Assembly (NCBI RefSeq): GCF_007990755.1 | Contig: NZ_BJXA01000007.1 | Coordinates: 111,244-175,243, forward strand | Source of the DNA: Nocardia ninae NBRC 108245 | GTDB taxonomy: Bacteria > Actinomycetota > Actinomycetes > Mycobacteriales > Mycobacteriaceae | Length of the DNA stretch: 64,000 nt | Direction of reading: 5' to 3' | Part shown: positions 7,041 through 15,663 of the stretch, piece by piece | How the letters are laid out: each line of letters begins with the position of its first letter | Numbering within the stretch: position 1 is the stretch's first letter | Notes under the pieces: generated by a model | Told to the model about the DNA's origin: nothing | The model's database searches: none | Seen by the model: the letters and a program-made list of their open reading frames with translations, nothing else | Program-made: the position numbers and the translations under genes

Positions 7041-8867
7041 TTAGTTGTCGTAGGAGGCGACACCCACCGGTCCGGAACCCAGGCAGACGACGAGGTGCTC
7101 TGTGCGGGAGGAGATTTGGAGGGCAGAGCCGCTGCCTACCAGTCGGACGAAGACGGTGTTGAGTCCTTGGTGGACCGGGACGGAGACGGTTTTGCCGTGT
7201 TCGAAAGCTACGGCCAGTTGACCGTCTCGGCTGGCGAGGTAGTTGAGTTGGGCGGTCCATTCGTGCTCGAGCATGGGGCCGTTGAGTGGAATCGGGACTT
7301 TCGCGCCACCCTCGATTCGGTAGCCGCAGTGGGGGTCCGGGCCGGGGATGATCTGGCGATTCCACCAGACCTGCGCCTCGACGACGGTGCCGCTGTCGGT
7401 GATCATGCGCAGGTGCGGGGTCGAGTCGGCGAAGGTGCCCGGTGCGGCGAGGGGTGCGAGGACCTGGCTGGTCAGGTTCTGCGGGTAGGCCAGCGGGTTC
7501 AGGACGTCCCAGGGGACTTCCTGCTCCAGCAGTGGCACGCCGTCCCAGTGTTCGAGGGCCGACTTCACGTTCGTGACATAGGTTTTGGCCGGACTGGGGC
7601 GCCAGGATCGGACGAAGGTGTAGGTGGAGCACAGGCTGCTCACGACGAACAGCACCACCAGCGGTATCGCGATGCGCGGGCCGAGGCGTGCGCTGCCGCG
7701 GGGACTCGCCCGCAGTATCAACGCACCCAGGACTGCCAGTGTCACGCCGAGGTCGGCGAAGTAGCGCAGCGACTGCATGAGTTCGGCCGCAGTGTTCGGA
7801 CCGCCGCGAACAAGCGCCACGGGCAACTGCATCAGCAGCACATACGCTGCGGCGAGCAACCAGACCGGCCACACCCGGCGGCGTGCCCGAATGGACAGTG
7901 CCACCACCGAAATCAGCACCACCCACGCCGCGATCACTGCTACACTCGGCGGATCGGCCCACGGCGCGGCGGGCAACCAACGCTCCCAGCGCCACGGTCC
8001 GCCGACCAGCGCGGGCACCACGCCGAGCGAGGTCGTGTTGGGCAGCCAGTCGCGCAGGCCTTGCGGGTTGTTGTGCACCCCGGAAACACCGACCACCGCC
8101 AGATACCCCGCCAGCCAGCAGAGCAACACCAGGCCCGATCCCACCCACAATCGCAGGCCGCGCCGCAGCACCACACGAACGGCGGATTCCCGCCCGTCGA
8201 CATAGTGGGCAAGCACCGCGACGGCGAACGCGACGAACGGGACGATCACCGACTTCTCGAAGAACAACAGCGCGACCGCGAGCACCACGATCCCGGACCA
8301 GGCGTATCGGCGCCGCCCGCTGCGCATCAGGAGCAGCGCGTCCCCGATGACCCAGGCGAGCGCGAATTGCAGTGGCAGCGCATTCAACGCCGCCGCCCAC
8401 CAGGCGAACGCCGGCAACGTCACGGGTGAGAACAGAAAGAACGTGAGCGGTACGAGCAGCACCCATCGGGCCCCGAGCAGGATCCACAACACGCGGAGCA
8501 CCGCCGACGACACCGCGAGCTGCCAGACCAGCAGCGAAATCACCGGCGCGGTCCAGACGAAGGGTGCCGCCTTGGTCACCACCCAAGCGGTGGCGAAGGC
8601 GAGCGGCATGAAATGCCCGTCGTGGTCGTGCAACAGCAGGTCTGCGGAGAGCAGCGGATAGCGGCCCGCCCGGCCGACCAGGATGAGGTCGTCCCAATAG
8701 AAGTAGCCGCTACCCGCCACCCAACCGCGTAGCGCGAGTTGCAGCAGGATCAGACATCCCGCCGCGACCACAACGGGTGGCACGCGCCCGGACCGACGCC
8801 GAACCGGCGGCACCGCCGAACGCTCGATGGGCACAACCCTCGTCGGCGCGATCGCGGCGGTGTCCAT
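7041..8867 (-). CDS. Polytopic membrane protein, GT-C glycosyltransferase-like
   Basis: 608 residues. An N-terminal cytoplasmic tail of about 30 residues, roughly 10-12 hydrophobic helices, then a soluble C-terminal domain of about 190 residues ending in VGVASYDN. After helix one comes YFYWDDLILVGR with adjacent acidic residues in the first outside loop, followed by HDHDGHFMP. An acidic pair at this position is the hallmark of GT-C glycosyltransferases that use polyprenyl-phosphate sugars, so a cell-envelope glycosyltransferase is my inference. No specific family recognised. Convergent with the secreted hydrolase; the two stops are 17 bp apart. Confidence 0.65.
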   Translation of the reverse strand: MDTAAIAPTRVVPIERSAVPPVRRRSGRVPPVVVAAGCLILLQLALRGWVAGSGYFYWDDLILVGRAGRYPLLSADLLLHDHDGHFMPLAFATAWVVTKAAPFVWTAPVISLLVWQLAVSSAVLRVLWILLGARWVLLVPLTFFLFSPVTLPAFAWWAAALNALPLQFALAWVIGDALLLMRSGRRRYAWSGIVVLAVALLFFEKSVIVPFVAFAVAVLAHYVDGRESAVRVVLRRGLRLWVGSGLVLLCWLAGYLAVVGVSGVHNNPQGLRDWLPNTTSLGVVPALVGGPWRWERWLPAAPWADPPSVAVIAAWVVLISVVALSIRARRRVWPVWLLAAAYVLLMQLPVALVRGGPNTAAELMQSLRYFADLGVTLAVLGALILRASPRGSARLGPRIAIPLVVLFVVSSLCSTYTFVRSWRPSPAKTYVTNVKSALEHWDGVPLLEQEVPWDVLNPLAYPQNLTSQVLAPLAAPGTFADSTPHLRMITDSGTVVEAQVWWNRQIIPGPDPHCGYRIEGGAKVPIPLNGPMLEHEWTAQLNYLASRDGQLAVAFEHGKTVSVPVHQGLNTVFVRLVGSGSALQISSRTEHLVVCLGSGPVGVASYDN

Positions 8868-8890
8868 GCCGACTCACCCTAGGCGCTGGA

Positions 8891-8926
8891 TCGAAGTCCG
8901 GCCGGAGGCGCCGGACAGGACTTCGA
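8891..8926. terminator. Hairpin, probable terminator of the downstream-oriented PPOX gene
   Basis: Outer arms TCGAAGTCC (8891-8899) and GGACTTCGA (8918-8926), with an alternative inner pairing TCCGGC/GCCGGA. It lies 40 bp beyond the stop of the minus-strand gene that starts at 9362. The same core, TCGAAGTCCGGCCGG and GGACTTCGACAC, occurs again at 18696-18743. Confidence 0.6.
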
Positions 8927-8966
8927 CACCGGGCCTAATGGCGTGTCGACCATGCCTGAGCCGTTG

Positions 8967-9362
8967 TCAGGCCGCGTATCCGGTCGCCTTGTCGATCTCG
9001 ACGCGGACCGCGACCCGGACCTGACCCGGTGCGGGCTCGTCGTGGTCCTTTCCGTCGTACTTCCACGACAGCCGGTGGCCGACCCGGAGGTCGTCGTCGT
9101 GGGTGATGGTGGCCCGGCCGCGCAGCTCGACGTAGTTCTCGCCGTCGGCGAAGTCGAGCACGGTCACGCTGACGCGCGGGTCGCGCAGCATGTTGCGGTG
9201 CTTGAGCCTGCCTTCCAGGGTGGAGAACAGCAGGTCGTCACCGTCGCGCAGCACCCACATCGCGGAGGTCTGCGGGCTGCCGTCGGCGTTGAGGGTGGCC
9301 AGTACCGCGTAGTTCTTGCCGTCGAGCAGGGCGATGGTGGCGTCGCTGAGCGTGATTCCCAT
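8967..9362 (-). CDS. PPOX-class F420-dependent flavin/deazaflavin oxidoreductase
   Basis: 131 residues, a single split-barrel domain of the pyridoxamine-phosphate-oxidase fold. The N-terminal pattern KNYAVLATLNADGSPQTSAMWVLRDGDDLLFST is characteristic of small actinobacterial F420H2- or FMN-binding reductases, and RLKHRNMLRDPRVSVTVLD follows as in the family. Role in this organism unknown; relatives reduce quinones, biliverdin or xenobiotics. F420 rather than FMN is an inference from family context. Confidence 0.82.
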   Translation of the reverse strand: MGITLSDATIALLDGKNYAVLATLNADGSPQTSAMWVLRDGDDLLFSTLEGRLKHRNMLRDPRVSVTVLDFADGENYVELRGRATITHDDDLRVGHRLSWKYDGKDHDEPAPGQVRVAVRVEIDKATGYAA

Positions 9363-9535
9363 GCCGTGGACAGTAATGGCGCGCCGAACAACCGGCTCAC
9401 CGCTGCTTGCGATAGCAATATGCCATCAATCCCGGAAGGTTGCCGGTAGGTTGATCTTGAACGTGCTCGCCGGACACATCGTCGGCCACGCCACGACGCC
9501 GTCGTGCGCAGGCCCGGGAGGAAGGCGCTCAACCC

Positions 9536-10489
9536 ATGTACGTGCTCCGAACGGCGATCGCCACCACCATGCTGACCTGCCCCGCGCTCGTCGCGGCGGC
9601 GGCGACGGCGTCGGCCCCGACCAGCGCCGTACCGCACCAGCATTCGGTCCCGGCATACGCGACCTCGGCGGTCGCGACGACACACGCCCCGGGCTCCCGC
9701 CGCACAGTTCTCAACTCCGTACTGATCCCGGGACTCGTCGACACCGCGGGCCCCCGCCGCACAGTCCTCAACTCCGTGCTGTTTCCTGGGCTCGTCGACA
9801 CCGCGGGCCCACTCGGCACCAGTGGCGCGGCATTCGGACTCGGGCTTGCCGCCCTGATCGGCACCGGCAGCGCGGCCTTGGGGACCGGCAGCGTCGCCGC
9901 CGCACCATGGGCGGCCTTCCTAGGCACCGGTAGCGCGGCGGCCGGAACCGGTAGCGCCGCACTCGCACCCCTCGGGGTGGTCCTCGGCGCGGGCGCCGCA
10001 TTGCTCGGCACCGGCAGCGCTGCCGCAGGCGCCTCCGGCAGCGTCGCCACCGGCGGACTCGGCACCCCGCTGGCCGTCCTCGGCGCGGGCAGCGCGGCCG
10101 CGGGTACCGGTAGCGCGAGCCTGGCGGGCGCGGGTGCGGCTGCCGCACCCTTCGCCGCGATGGCGGGCACCGGTAGTGCGATGGCGGGCACCGGTAGCGT
10201 CGCGGCCGTCCCGTTCGGCGTCGCACTCGGCGCGGGTGTCGCCGCTGGAATCGCCACCGGCAGTGCGGGAATGGCATCGCTCAGTGCAGCGTCTCCGGTC
10301 GCGGGCGAAGACGCCACCCAGGACGGCAAAGCCAGTGCCGCCGCTGATAAAGCGAGCGCCGCGAGTCCAGCTGACAAGGCCGGTGTCAGTCCCGCCGAGA
10401 AGGCGAGCACCTCCCGCCCCGGCGACGCGGACGGCACCGAATCAGCGGAGCCCGGATACCGCCCGCTGAAGCTGGGGCCATCGACCTGA
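9536..10489 (+). CDS. Secreted Gly/Ala/Ser-rich repeat protein (unknown)
   Basis: 317 residues, no family recognised. The N terminus has a good Sec signal peptide (MYVLRTAIATTMLTCPALVA, cleavage probably after ATASA). Residues about 55-92 are two tandem copies of a 19-residue unit beginning RRTVLNSVL and ending VDTAGP. The centre has at least eight GTGS motifs spaced by Ala/Leu/Pro-rich linkers. The tail is charged and disordered (KASAAADKAS...). An antisense frame is also open over the whole length with the same third codon positions, so codon bias cannot decide. I prefer this strand for its signal peptide, ATG and upstream GGGAGGAAGG. Confidence 0.62.
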   Translation: MYVLRTAIATTMLTCPALVAAAATASAPTSAVPHQHSVPAYATSAVATTHAPGSRRTVLNSVLIPGLVDTAGPRRTVLNSVLFPGLVDTAGPLGTSGAAFGLGLAALIGTGSAALGTGSVAAAPWAAFLGTGSAAAGTGSAALAPLGVVLGAGAALLGTGSAAAGASGSVATGGLGTPLAVLGAGSAAAGTGSASLAGAGAAAAPFAAMAGTGSAMAGTGSVAAVPFGVALGAGVAAGIATGSAGMASLSAASPVAGEDATQDGKASAAADKASAASPADKAGVSPAEKASTSRPGDADGTESAEPGYRPLKLGPST

Positions 10490-10557
10490 CCCGTCGGGGA
10501 AACGATTTCCGACGGCACGGCCGCCGAGCGCCCCGCTCACTCCGTCCCGGCTCTCAC

Positions 10558-10604
10558 GAGACGTCGGCCGCACCATCGAAAGATGGCTGCGGCCTTCACG
10601 TCTC
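10558..10604. terminator. Bidirectional terminator between convergent genes
   Basis: Nested inverted repeat: outer GAGACGT/ACGTCTC, inner GGCCGCA/TGCGGCC and CCATC/GATGG around a GAAA tetraloop. It sits between the plus-strand repeat-protein gene and the minus-strand LLM gene that ends at 10621. Confidence 0.78.
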
Positions 10605-10620
10605 AGAAGTAGTCGCGGAT

Positions 10621-11427
10621 CTACAGCGCCGCACGGACTTTCGCGGCGAACTCATAGTCCCGCTGCCATTCGGGCCCGGTCGGCACCAGGATCGCTCGCC
10701 CTACGCCCCGCGCCGCGAATGCGGACAGCCGGGCGGCCGCCTCGTCGACATCCGAGGGCAACCCCGGAACCACGGCGGCGACCGAAAGCGGCGCACGGTC
10801 GCGCTGCGCGGCGAACTCCTGCAGCTCGGCAATGTCTTTGGTCAACTGCTCCAGATCCGATTGGATGGTGATCCATCCGTCGGCGTACGTAGCTGCCCTG
10901 CGCCGCGCCCGAACACTGTTGCCCGCCACCAGAACCGGCGGCAGCACCGAACCCGGCGCGAGGGTAACCTCCAGCCCCTCGTCCAACACGGTCGGCTGTC
11001 CGGTGACGAGCCCGGGCAGCACCCGCAACGCCTCGTCGGTGCGCCGACCACGGTCGGCGTAGGAGGCGCCCGCCGCGCGCCAACCGATGTCGCCGTGCGC
11101 CGGATTCCCGGTGCCGACACCGACCACGAGCCGGTTGCCGGACAGCTGTTGCAGGGTGCTGATCTGCTTGGCGGCCCAGGCGACCGGGCGCAGCGCCAGC
11201 AGCATGACGTTGAAACCGATACTGACGCGCTCGGTGACCGCCGCGGCGGTGGCCAGCGTGACGGTGCTGTCCAGCATCGGCGCGCTCGCCACCAGGTGGT
11301 CGGTGGACCAGATCGAATCGAGACCGAGCTCTTCGGCGAAACGGGCACTCGCCCGCACATCACCCAGGATCGGCTGCGTGGGATCAGGGGTCGAAGTGGG
11401 CAGGATTACCCCGATTTCGATGGTCAT
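10621..11427 (-). CDS. LLM-class (luciferase-like) F420-dependent oxidoreductase
   Basis: 268 residues of the luciferase-like TIM-barrel family. IEIGVILPTSTPD opens strand one; ARFAEELGLDSIWSTDHL, RVSIGFNVMLLALRP and LSGNRLVVGVGTGNP are typical. Enzymes of this type in Mycobacteriales usually use coenzyme F420 or FMN; substrate unknown. I start at the ATG at 11427, where the conserved fold begins; a GTG five codons earlier is possible. Monocistronic, with a terminator 17 bp beyond the stop. Confidence 0.88.
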   Translation of the reverse strand: MTIEIGVILPTSTPDPTQPILGDVRASARFAEELGLDSIWSTDHLVASAPMLDSTVTLATAAAVTERVSIGFNVMLLALRPVAWAAKQISTLQQLSGNRLVVGVGTGNPAHGDIGWRAAGASYADRGRRTDEALRVLPGLVTGQPTVLDEGLEVTLAPGSVLPPVLVAGNSVRARRRAATYADGWITIQSDLEQLTKDIAELQEFAAQRDRAPLSVAAVVPGLPSDVDEAAARLSAFAARGVGRAILVPTGPEWQRDYEFAAKVRAAL

Positions 11428-11582
11428 CTTTCGTCCAATCACTCGCTATCGGCTGGTATATCGCAACGCTACGGACCGACAGTGAGCGTCTCAATGGTCT
11501 GTTGGCTCACGGTCATGTCGCAAACGCTCATCGAATCGAACGATGGCGATCGGCCACCCGGCCCGCCGATATACCCTGACGT

Positions 11583-13235
11583 ATGGGTCTGTCGCGACGG
11601 CAACTGTTGAGATTCGGGGGTGCCGGGTCGGCTGCGGTGCTGGTGGGCGCCGCGGCGGCCAGCAGCGGGCCGTTCCGGGTGCCGCGCTGGTCCGATGATC
11701 CGTTCGGTCTCGGTGTCGCGTCGGGGGAACCGACGGCCGACGGGGTGGTGTTGTGGACGCGGCTCGCACCGGATCCGTTCGCGCCGGATGGGCTGGGCGG
11801 CATGCCGTTACGGCCGGTGACCGTGGAATACGAAGTCGCGCACGACGAGAACTTCCGGCAGGTGGTGACGCGAGGGACCGCGGTCGCGACGCGCGAGTTG
11901 GCGCACAGCGTGCACCCGGAGGTCACCGGGCTGGCACCGGATCGCTGGTACTTCTATCGGTTCCGGGCCGGGTCGGTGCTCTCGCCGGTCGGGCGAACAC
12001 GCACGGCGCCGCCGCCGGGGCAACCCACCGCGCGGATGCGGTTCGCGTTCGCCTCGTGCCAATCCTGGAGTTCCGGCTACTACACCGCGTACCAGCACAT
12101 GAGCGACGAAGACCTCGATCTGGTGGTGCATCTCGGCGATTACATCTACGAACGTGGCTGGAATCGCGGCCGTACGGGAATGTCGATGGAACCCCATCTT
12201 CAGGCCGAAGCCGTTGATCTGGCCGGCTATCGGCTGCGGTACGCCCAGGCCAAAGCCGACGAACCGCTGCGGGCCGCGCACGCAGCCTTTCCCTGGCTGG
12301 TCACCATGGACGACCACGAGATCGACAACAACTGGGCGGGCGAGGCGCCGGGCCTCGGCTTCGACATCTATCGGATCCCGGCGGTGTTCCGTAGGCGCAA
12401 AGCCGCTGCCTTCCAAGCCATGTACGAACACCAACCGCTGCGCATCGCCCAGTTGCCCGCCGGGCCGAGCATGCACCTGCACCGCCGCTACGGCTTCGGT
12501 GACCTGGCCCAGATCACCATGCTCGACACCCGGCAGTACCGCGACAAGCAGGCCTGCGGCGACGGCAACACGGTCATCGACTGCACGGACCGGTTCGCCG
12601 CCGACCGCACCATATTGGGTGCACGACAACGTGATTGGCTGATCGACGGCTTCACCGACTCGCCGGCCCGCTGGCAGATCCTCGGCAATCAGGTATCGAT
12701 GGGCCAGTCCGACCAGGATGCCGGCCCGGTCACCGCCGTCGGCACCGACTCGTGGGACGGATACGTCGCCGACCGCAACGCCGTACTCGGCGCCGCCGCC
12801 GACCGCAACGTGGCCAACCTCGTCGTGATCACCGGCGACCGCCACCAGAACCACGCGGCCGATCTACGCCGTGACTTCGCCGACCCCCAATCCCCGGTCG
12901 TGGCATCGGAATTCATCGGAACGTCGATCTCCAGCGGCGGCGACGGCGCCGACATGACCGAATCGGGCCGCAACCTGCTCGCCGCCAACCCCGACCTCAA
13001 ATTCTTCAACTCCCAACGCGGCTACGTCCGCGTCGAACTGGACCACAGTGTGTGGCGCAACGACTTCCGAGTCGTCCCCTACATTCGCCGCCCAGGCGCC
13101 CCCATCCACACGCGCGCCAGTTTTGTGGTGCAGGACGGAGTTCCGGGCGTCACACAAGCCTCGGAATCGGACAGCTCGTCTCGGCTACCCGACCCCGGTG
13201 TCACGGCGAGCCCGCCGGACAACGGCCCGCGATAA
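11583..13235 (+). CDS. phoD: Alkaline phosphatase D family protein, Tat-exported
   Basis: Extracellular metal-dependent phosphodiesterase/phosphomonoesterase for phosphate scavenging. 550 residues. The N terminus SRRQLLRFGGAG is a clear twin-arginine Tat signal, followed by a hydrophobic stretch and AAAASSG. A PhoD N-terminal domain (GVASGEPTADGVVLWTRL) precedes the metallophosphatase core: FASCQSW, DLVVHLGDYIYER, VTMDDHEIDNN and VVITGDRHQNH supply the metal ligands. No Shine-Dalgarno is obvious before the ATG, so it may be leaderless. The Ca/Fe cofactor expected of the family cannot be read from sequence. Confidence 0.93.
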   Translation: MGLSRRQLLRFGGAGSAAVLVGAAAASSGPFRVPRWSDDPFGLGVASGEPTADGVVLWTRLAPDPFAPDGLGGMPLRPVTVEYEVAHDENFRQVVTRGTAVATRELAHSVHPEVTGLAPDRWYFYRFRAGSVLSPVGRTRTAPPPGQPTARMRFAFASCQSWSSGYYTAYQHMSDEDLDLVVHLGDYIYERGWNRGRTGMSMEPHLQAEAVDLAGYRLRYAQAKADEPLRAAHAAFPWLVTMDDHEIDNNWAGEAPGLGFDIYRIPAVFRRRKAAAFQAMYEHQPLRIAQLPAGPSMHLHRRYGFGDLAQITMLDTRQYRDKQACGDGNTVIDCTDRFAADRTILGARQRDWLIDGFTDSPARWQILGNQVSMGQSDQDAGPVTAVGTDSWDGYVADRNAVLGAAADRNVANLVVITGDRHQNHAADLRRDFADPQSPVVASEFIGTSISSGGDGADMTESGRNLLAANPDLKFFNSQRGYVRVELDHSVWRNDFRVVPYIRRPGAPIHTRASFVVQDGVPGVTQASESDSSSRLPDPGVTASPPDNGPR

Positions 13236-13292
13236 TTCAGCTGCGGCAGCCAATGGCAACTCGTACCGAAGCTGCCACTGAGCCAAGGAGTT

Positions 13293-13997
13293 TCACGCGG
13301 TCGCCAGGTGACGTGCTGCCGGTAGCGCGTCGCTCGCAGACTGCCCGAGCCCCTTGCAGATCAGGTACACCGCCAGACTCACCTCCCACGCGAAGACCGG
13401 CAGCGCGGCGACGGATCCCCATGCGGAGAGCTGATCGTAGCGCCCGAACAGCACGGCGGTCGCCGACGCGCAGATGAGCGGGCCACCGATCAAGCCGAGG
13501 ACGGCGATGGGCCGCGGCACCAACTGGGAGCGGTACATCAGGGTGGCCAGCAACAGACTGTTCGCACCGAGGATGAAGTTCGGCCCGAGCAAGAAGGTCC
13601 AATCATGGACGGCGACAAGGGCTTTGCTCACGGCGATCAGCGTCGGATCGTCGATTCCCGCACTACCTCTGCGCAATGTCACGACCGACAGCACACTCAC
13701 GGTGCCCATTGCGATGACAGCGCCCTCGAGCAGCCGAGCGCAGAGATACCCGAGCGCCAGGCTCTTGCCGTGCCGCTCCAGCACCGGATACAGCGTGGTC
13801 GCGGTGCCGATGACAGCTGCGACGAGCACGAGTTCGAGCAGACCGCCCAGCAGCACTCGACCGTCGGAGCCCGCGCCGACAACGTAATTCACATCGGTGA
13901 GCACCGGCTGATACAGCAGCAGGCCTGCCACCGCGGCGACCTCGGTGATCAGGAAGAGCACACCCGCGACCACCGCCGTCGTTCTCATCGATTTCAT
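13293..13997 (-). CDS. DUF4386 family membrane protein
   Basis: 234 residues with about six or seven hydrophobic helices, matching the DUF4386 family (KSMRTTAVVAGVLFLITEVAAVAG at the N terminus and HDWTFLLGPNFILGANSLLLATLMYRS in the middle). Function of the family unknown. The ATG at 13997 follows a perfect GGAGGAG; the open frame extends upstream through the operators, so that part is not coding. Divergent from a TetR gene, with two palindromes between them, so it is very probably the regulator's target. Confidence 0.83.
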   Translation of the reverse strand: MKSMRTTAVVAGVLFLITEVAAVAGLLLYQPVLTDVNYVVGAGSDGRVLLGGLLELVLVAAVIGTATTLYPVLERHGKSLALGYLCARLLEGAVIAMGTVSVLSVVTLRRGSAGIDDPTLIAVSKALVAVHDWTFLLGPNFILGANSLLLATLMYRSQLVPRPIAVLGLIGGPLICASATAVLFGRYDQLSAWGSVAALPVFAWEVSLAVYLICKGLGQSASDALPAARHLATA

Positions 13998-14018
13998 GGG
14001 GACTCCTCCACTGCACCG

Positions 14019-14037
14019 AGGTGTACGACGTACACCT
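14019..14037. promoter_or_regulatory. TetR operator 1 (AGGTGTACGACGTACACCT)
   Basis: A perfect 19-bp palindrome between the divergent DUF4386 gene and TetR gene. It shares GGTGTAC-N3-GTACACC with the second site. It lies 22 bp from the DUF4386 start and probably overlaps that promoter. Confidence 0.8.
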
Positions 14038-14056
14038 CTTCTGTCGAGCACCCTAA

Positions 14057-14073
14057 GGTGTACGCTGTACACC
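14057..14073. promoter_or_regulatory. TetR operator 2 (GGTGTACGCTGTACACC)
   Basis: Second copy of GGTGTAC-N3-GTACACC, centred 37 bp from the first and 20 bp before the TetR ATG. Two equal sites in one divergent promoter suggest control of both directions by the same repressor. Confidence 0.8.
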
Positions 14074-14093
14074 CGTCAAGAGGAGAGCGCTGA

Positions 14094-14783
14094 ATGGCCA
14101 ACCGGGACACCGCCGCACCCCGCACCCCGCTGAACAGAGAGCGCGTGCTGCGCGCCGCCGTCGCGCTCGCCGACGCGGCAGGCATCGACACCCTGAGCAT
14201 GCGCAACCTCGCGCAGGAACTCGGCGTCGTGCCGATGGCGCTGTACAAGCACGTCGCGAACAAAGACGAGTTGCTCGACGGCATGGTCGATCTACTCGTC
14301 GCGGAGATCGGTCCACCCGAGACCGGGCTCGACTGGAAACCCGCGGTACGGCAGCGAATCCTGGTGGCGCGGCGCACCCTTCAGCGGCACCCGTGGGCGT
14401 CCCGGGTGATCGAGTCTCGCCCGGCACCGACCCCGGCAGTACTGGCGTACCTGGACTCGATGATCGGGATGTTCCGGGCGGGTGGCCTCTCCGTCGACCT
14501 GACCCATCACGTGATGCACGCGCTGGGCAGCCGCGCGTTCGGCTTCACGCAGGAGCTGTTCGACACCGCACCGAGCCCGGACCCGCAGACGCAAGCCGCC
14601 GCCCTGCCCGACATGTCGTCCAGGTATCCGCACATCGCCGAGATCGCGGCGCGGGCCGCACACGACGACCAGTCCGTGGTCGGTCCGGGCTGCGACGATC
14701 AGTTCGAGTTCGAATTCGCCCTCGACCTGCTCTTGGACGGTTTCGAGCGGCTGTGGCGGCAGGGCTGGAGTTCTACCGCGTGA
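14094..14783 (+). CDS. TetR family regulator, probable repressor of the DUF4386 gene
   Basis: 229 residues. The N-terminal helix-turn-helix domain spans about residues 12-60 (RVLRAAVALADAAGIDTLSMRNLAQELGVVPMALYKHVANKDELLDGM). The C-terminal half is of the TetR_C type seen in TetR(class)-like repressors. The start ATG follows AGGAGAG. The twin palindromes upstream imply autoregulation. Ligand unknown. Confidence 0.9.
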   Translation: MANRDTAAPRTPLNRERVLRAAVALADAAGIDTLSMRNLAQELGVVPMALYKHVANKDELLDGMVDLLVAEIGPPETGLDWKPAVRQRILVARRTLQRHPWASRVIESRPAPTPAVLAYLDSMIGMFRAGGLSVDLTHHVMHALGSRAFGFTQELFDTAPSPDPQTQAAALPDMSSRYPHIAEIAARAAHDDQSVVGPGCDDQFEFEFALDLLLDGFERLWRQGWSSTA

Positions 14784-14803
14784 GACCGCCTCGCCCGCGG
14801 CGA

Positions 14804-15502
14804 TCAGCCCGTGTTTTCAGGGCGGTGCCCGAGGGTGAGGGTCGGCGCGCTGGCCCAGGCCTCCCCCGCGATCACCACGTGATCGAGAAAGCGCAGGCCG
14901 ACGGTGCGGGCGGCTTCGGCGAGCAGGGTGCTGGCGCGGCGGTCGTCGAGGCTGGGGGTCGGATCGCCGGAGGGATGGTTGTGCACGACGGCGAAGGCGC
15001 GGCCGTCGTGGCGCAGCACGGTGTTCAGGATTTCGCGGACCGGGACCGCGACCTGATCGACGGCGCCCTCGGCGACGAATACCTTCTGCCGCAACTGATT
15101 CTGGGCGTCACAGACCAGCACGAGGAGTCGCTCGACGCGGGCGCCGGTGAACAGGGGGCGGGCCGCCGCGGCGACATCGGCCGTGTCGCCGAGCCGAGGC
15201 AGGGTGTCGGTGCCGCCGCGGGCGCGGGCGCCGAGGTGGAACGCGGCGATGACGGCCGCGGCCTTCGCCACCCCGACGCCGGCCCGGCGGGACAACTCTT
15301 CGGGCCGGGCCGTCGCCAATCCGGCCAGCCCGCCGTGTTCGACGAGTAGTTCCACCGCGAGGTCCAGCGCGCTGGCGCCGCGCCTGCCGTGCCGTAACAG
15401 CAAGGCCAGCAATTCGACATCGCTGAGCGACTGCGGGCCGAGGGCGAGCAGGCGCTCGCGTGGCCGTTGCTCGACGGGTACATCGAGGAGAGAGACCGGC
15501 AT
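14804..15502 (-). CDS. radC: RadC family JAB/MPN-domain protein
   Basis: 232 residues. An N-terminal helix-hairpin-helix-like part (RERLLALGPQSLSDVELLALLL ... LSRRAGVGVAKAAAVIAAFHLG) precedes a JAB metalloprotease-fold domain with HNHPSGDPTPSLDD carrying the metal-binding His and Asp. The family was long called a DNA repair protein, but that role was withdrawn for E. coli; the biochemical function is unsettled. Monocistronic between TetR and the lipoprotein hydrolase. Confidence 0.9.
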   Translation of the reverse strand: MPVSLLDVPVEQRPRERLLALGPQSLSDVELLALLLRHGRRGASALDLAVELLVEHGGLAGLATARPEELSRRAGVGVAKAAAVIAAFHLGARARGGTDTLPRLGDTADVAAAARPLFTGARVERLLVLVCDAQNQLRQKVFVAEGAVDQVAVPVREILNTVLRHDGRAFAVVHNHPSGDPTPSLDDRRASTLLAEAARTVGLRFLDHVVIAGEAWASAPTLTLGHRPENTG

Positions 15503-15663
15503 CGTTCCACCCCTTGGTCACGGCGACAGTGTCACGGAGTGTGCCAGGCCCTACCGACATGTCGGCCACGGACGCGGGGTCGCCCGAGTTGTCCGATCCT
15601 GCCGATTGCACATCGGCGTCCGTCGGGCAGACTGAGTGCGTCGAACGAGTACAGGGGCAATGA

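Noticed and set aside
5284-8697. A 1137-codon minus-strand frame
   Set aside because: It overlaps two well-supported genes (the secreted hydrolase in antisense and the membrane protein in another frame) and has no family features.
9529-10518. Pro/Ala-rich 329-codon minus-strand frame opposite the GTGS protein
   Set aside because: It starts with a GTG and lacks a signal peptide, while the plus strand has a signal peptide and ribosome site. Not fully excluded, so noted as a finding.
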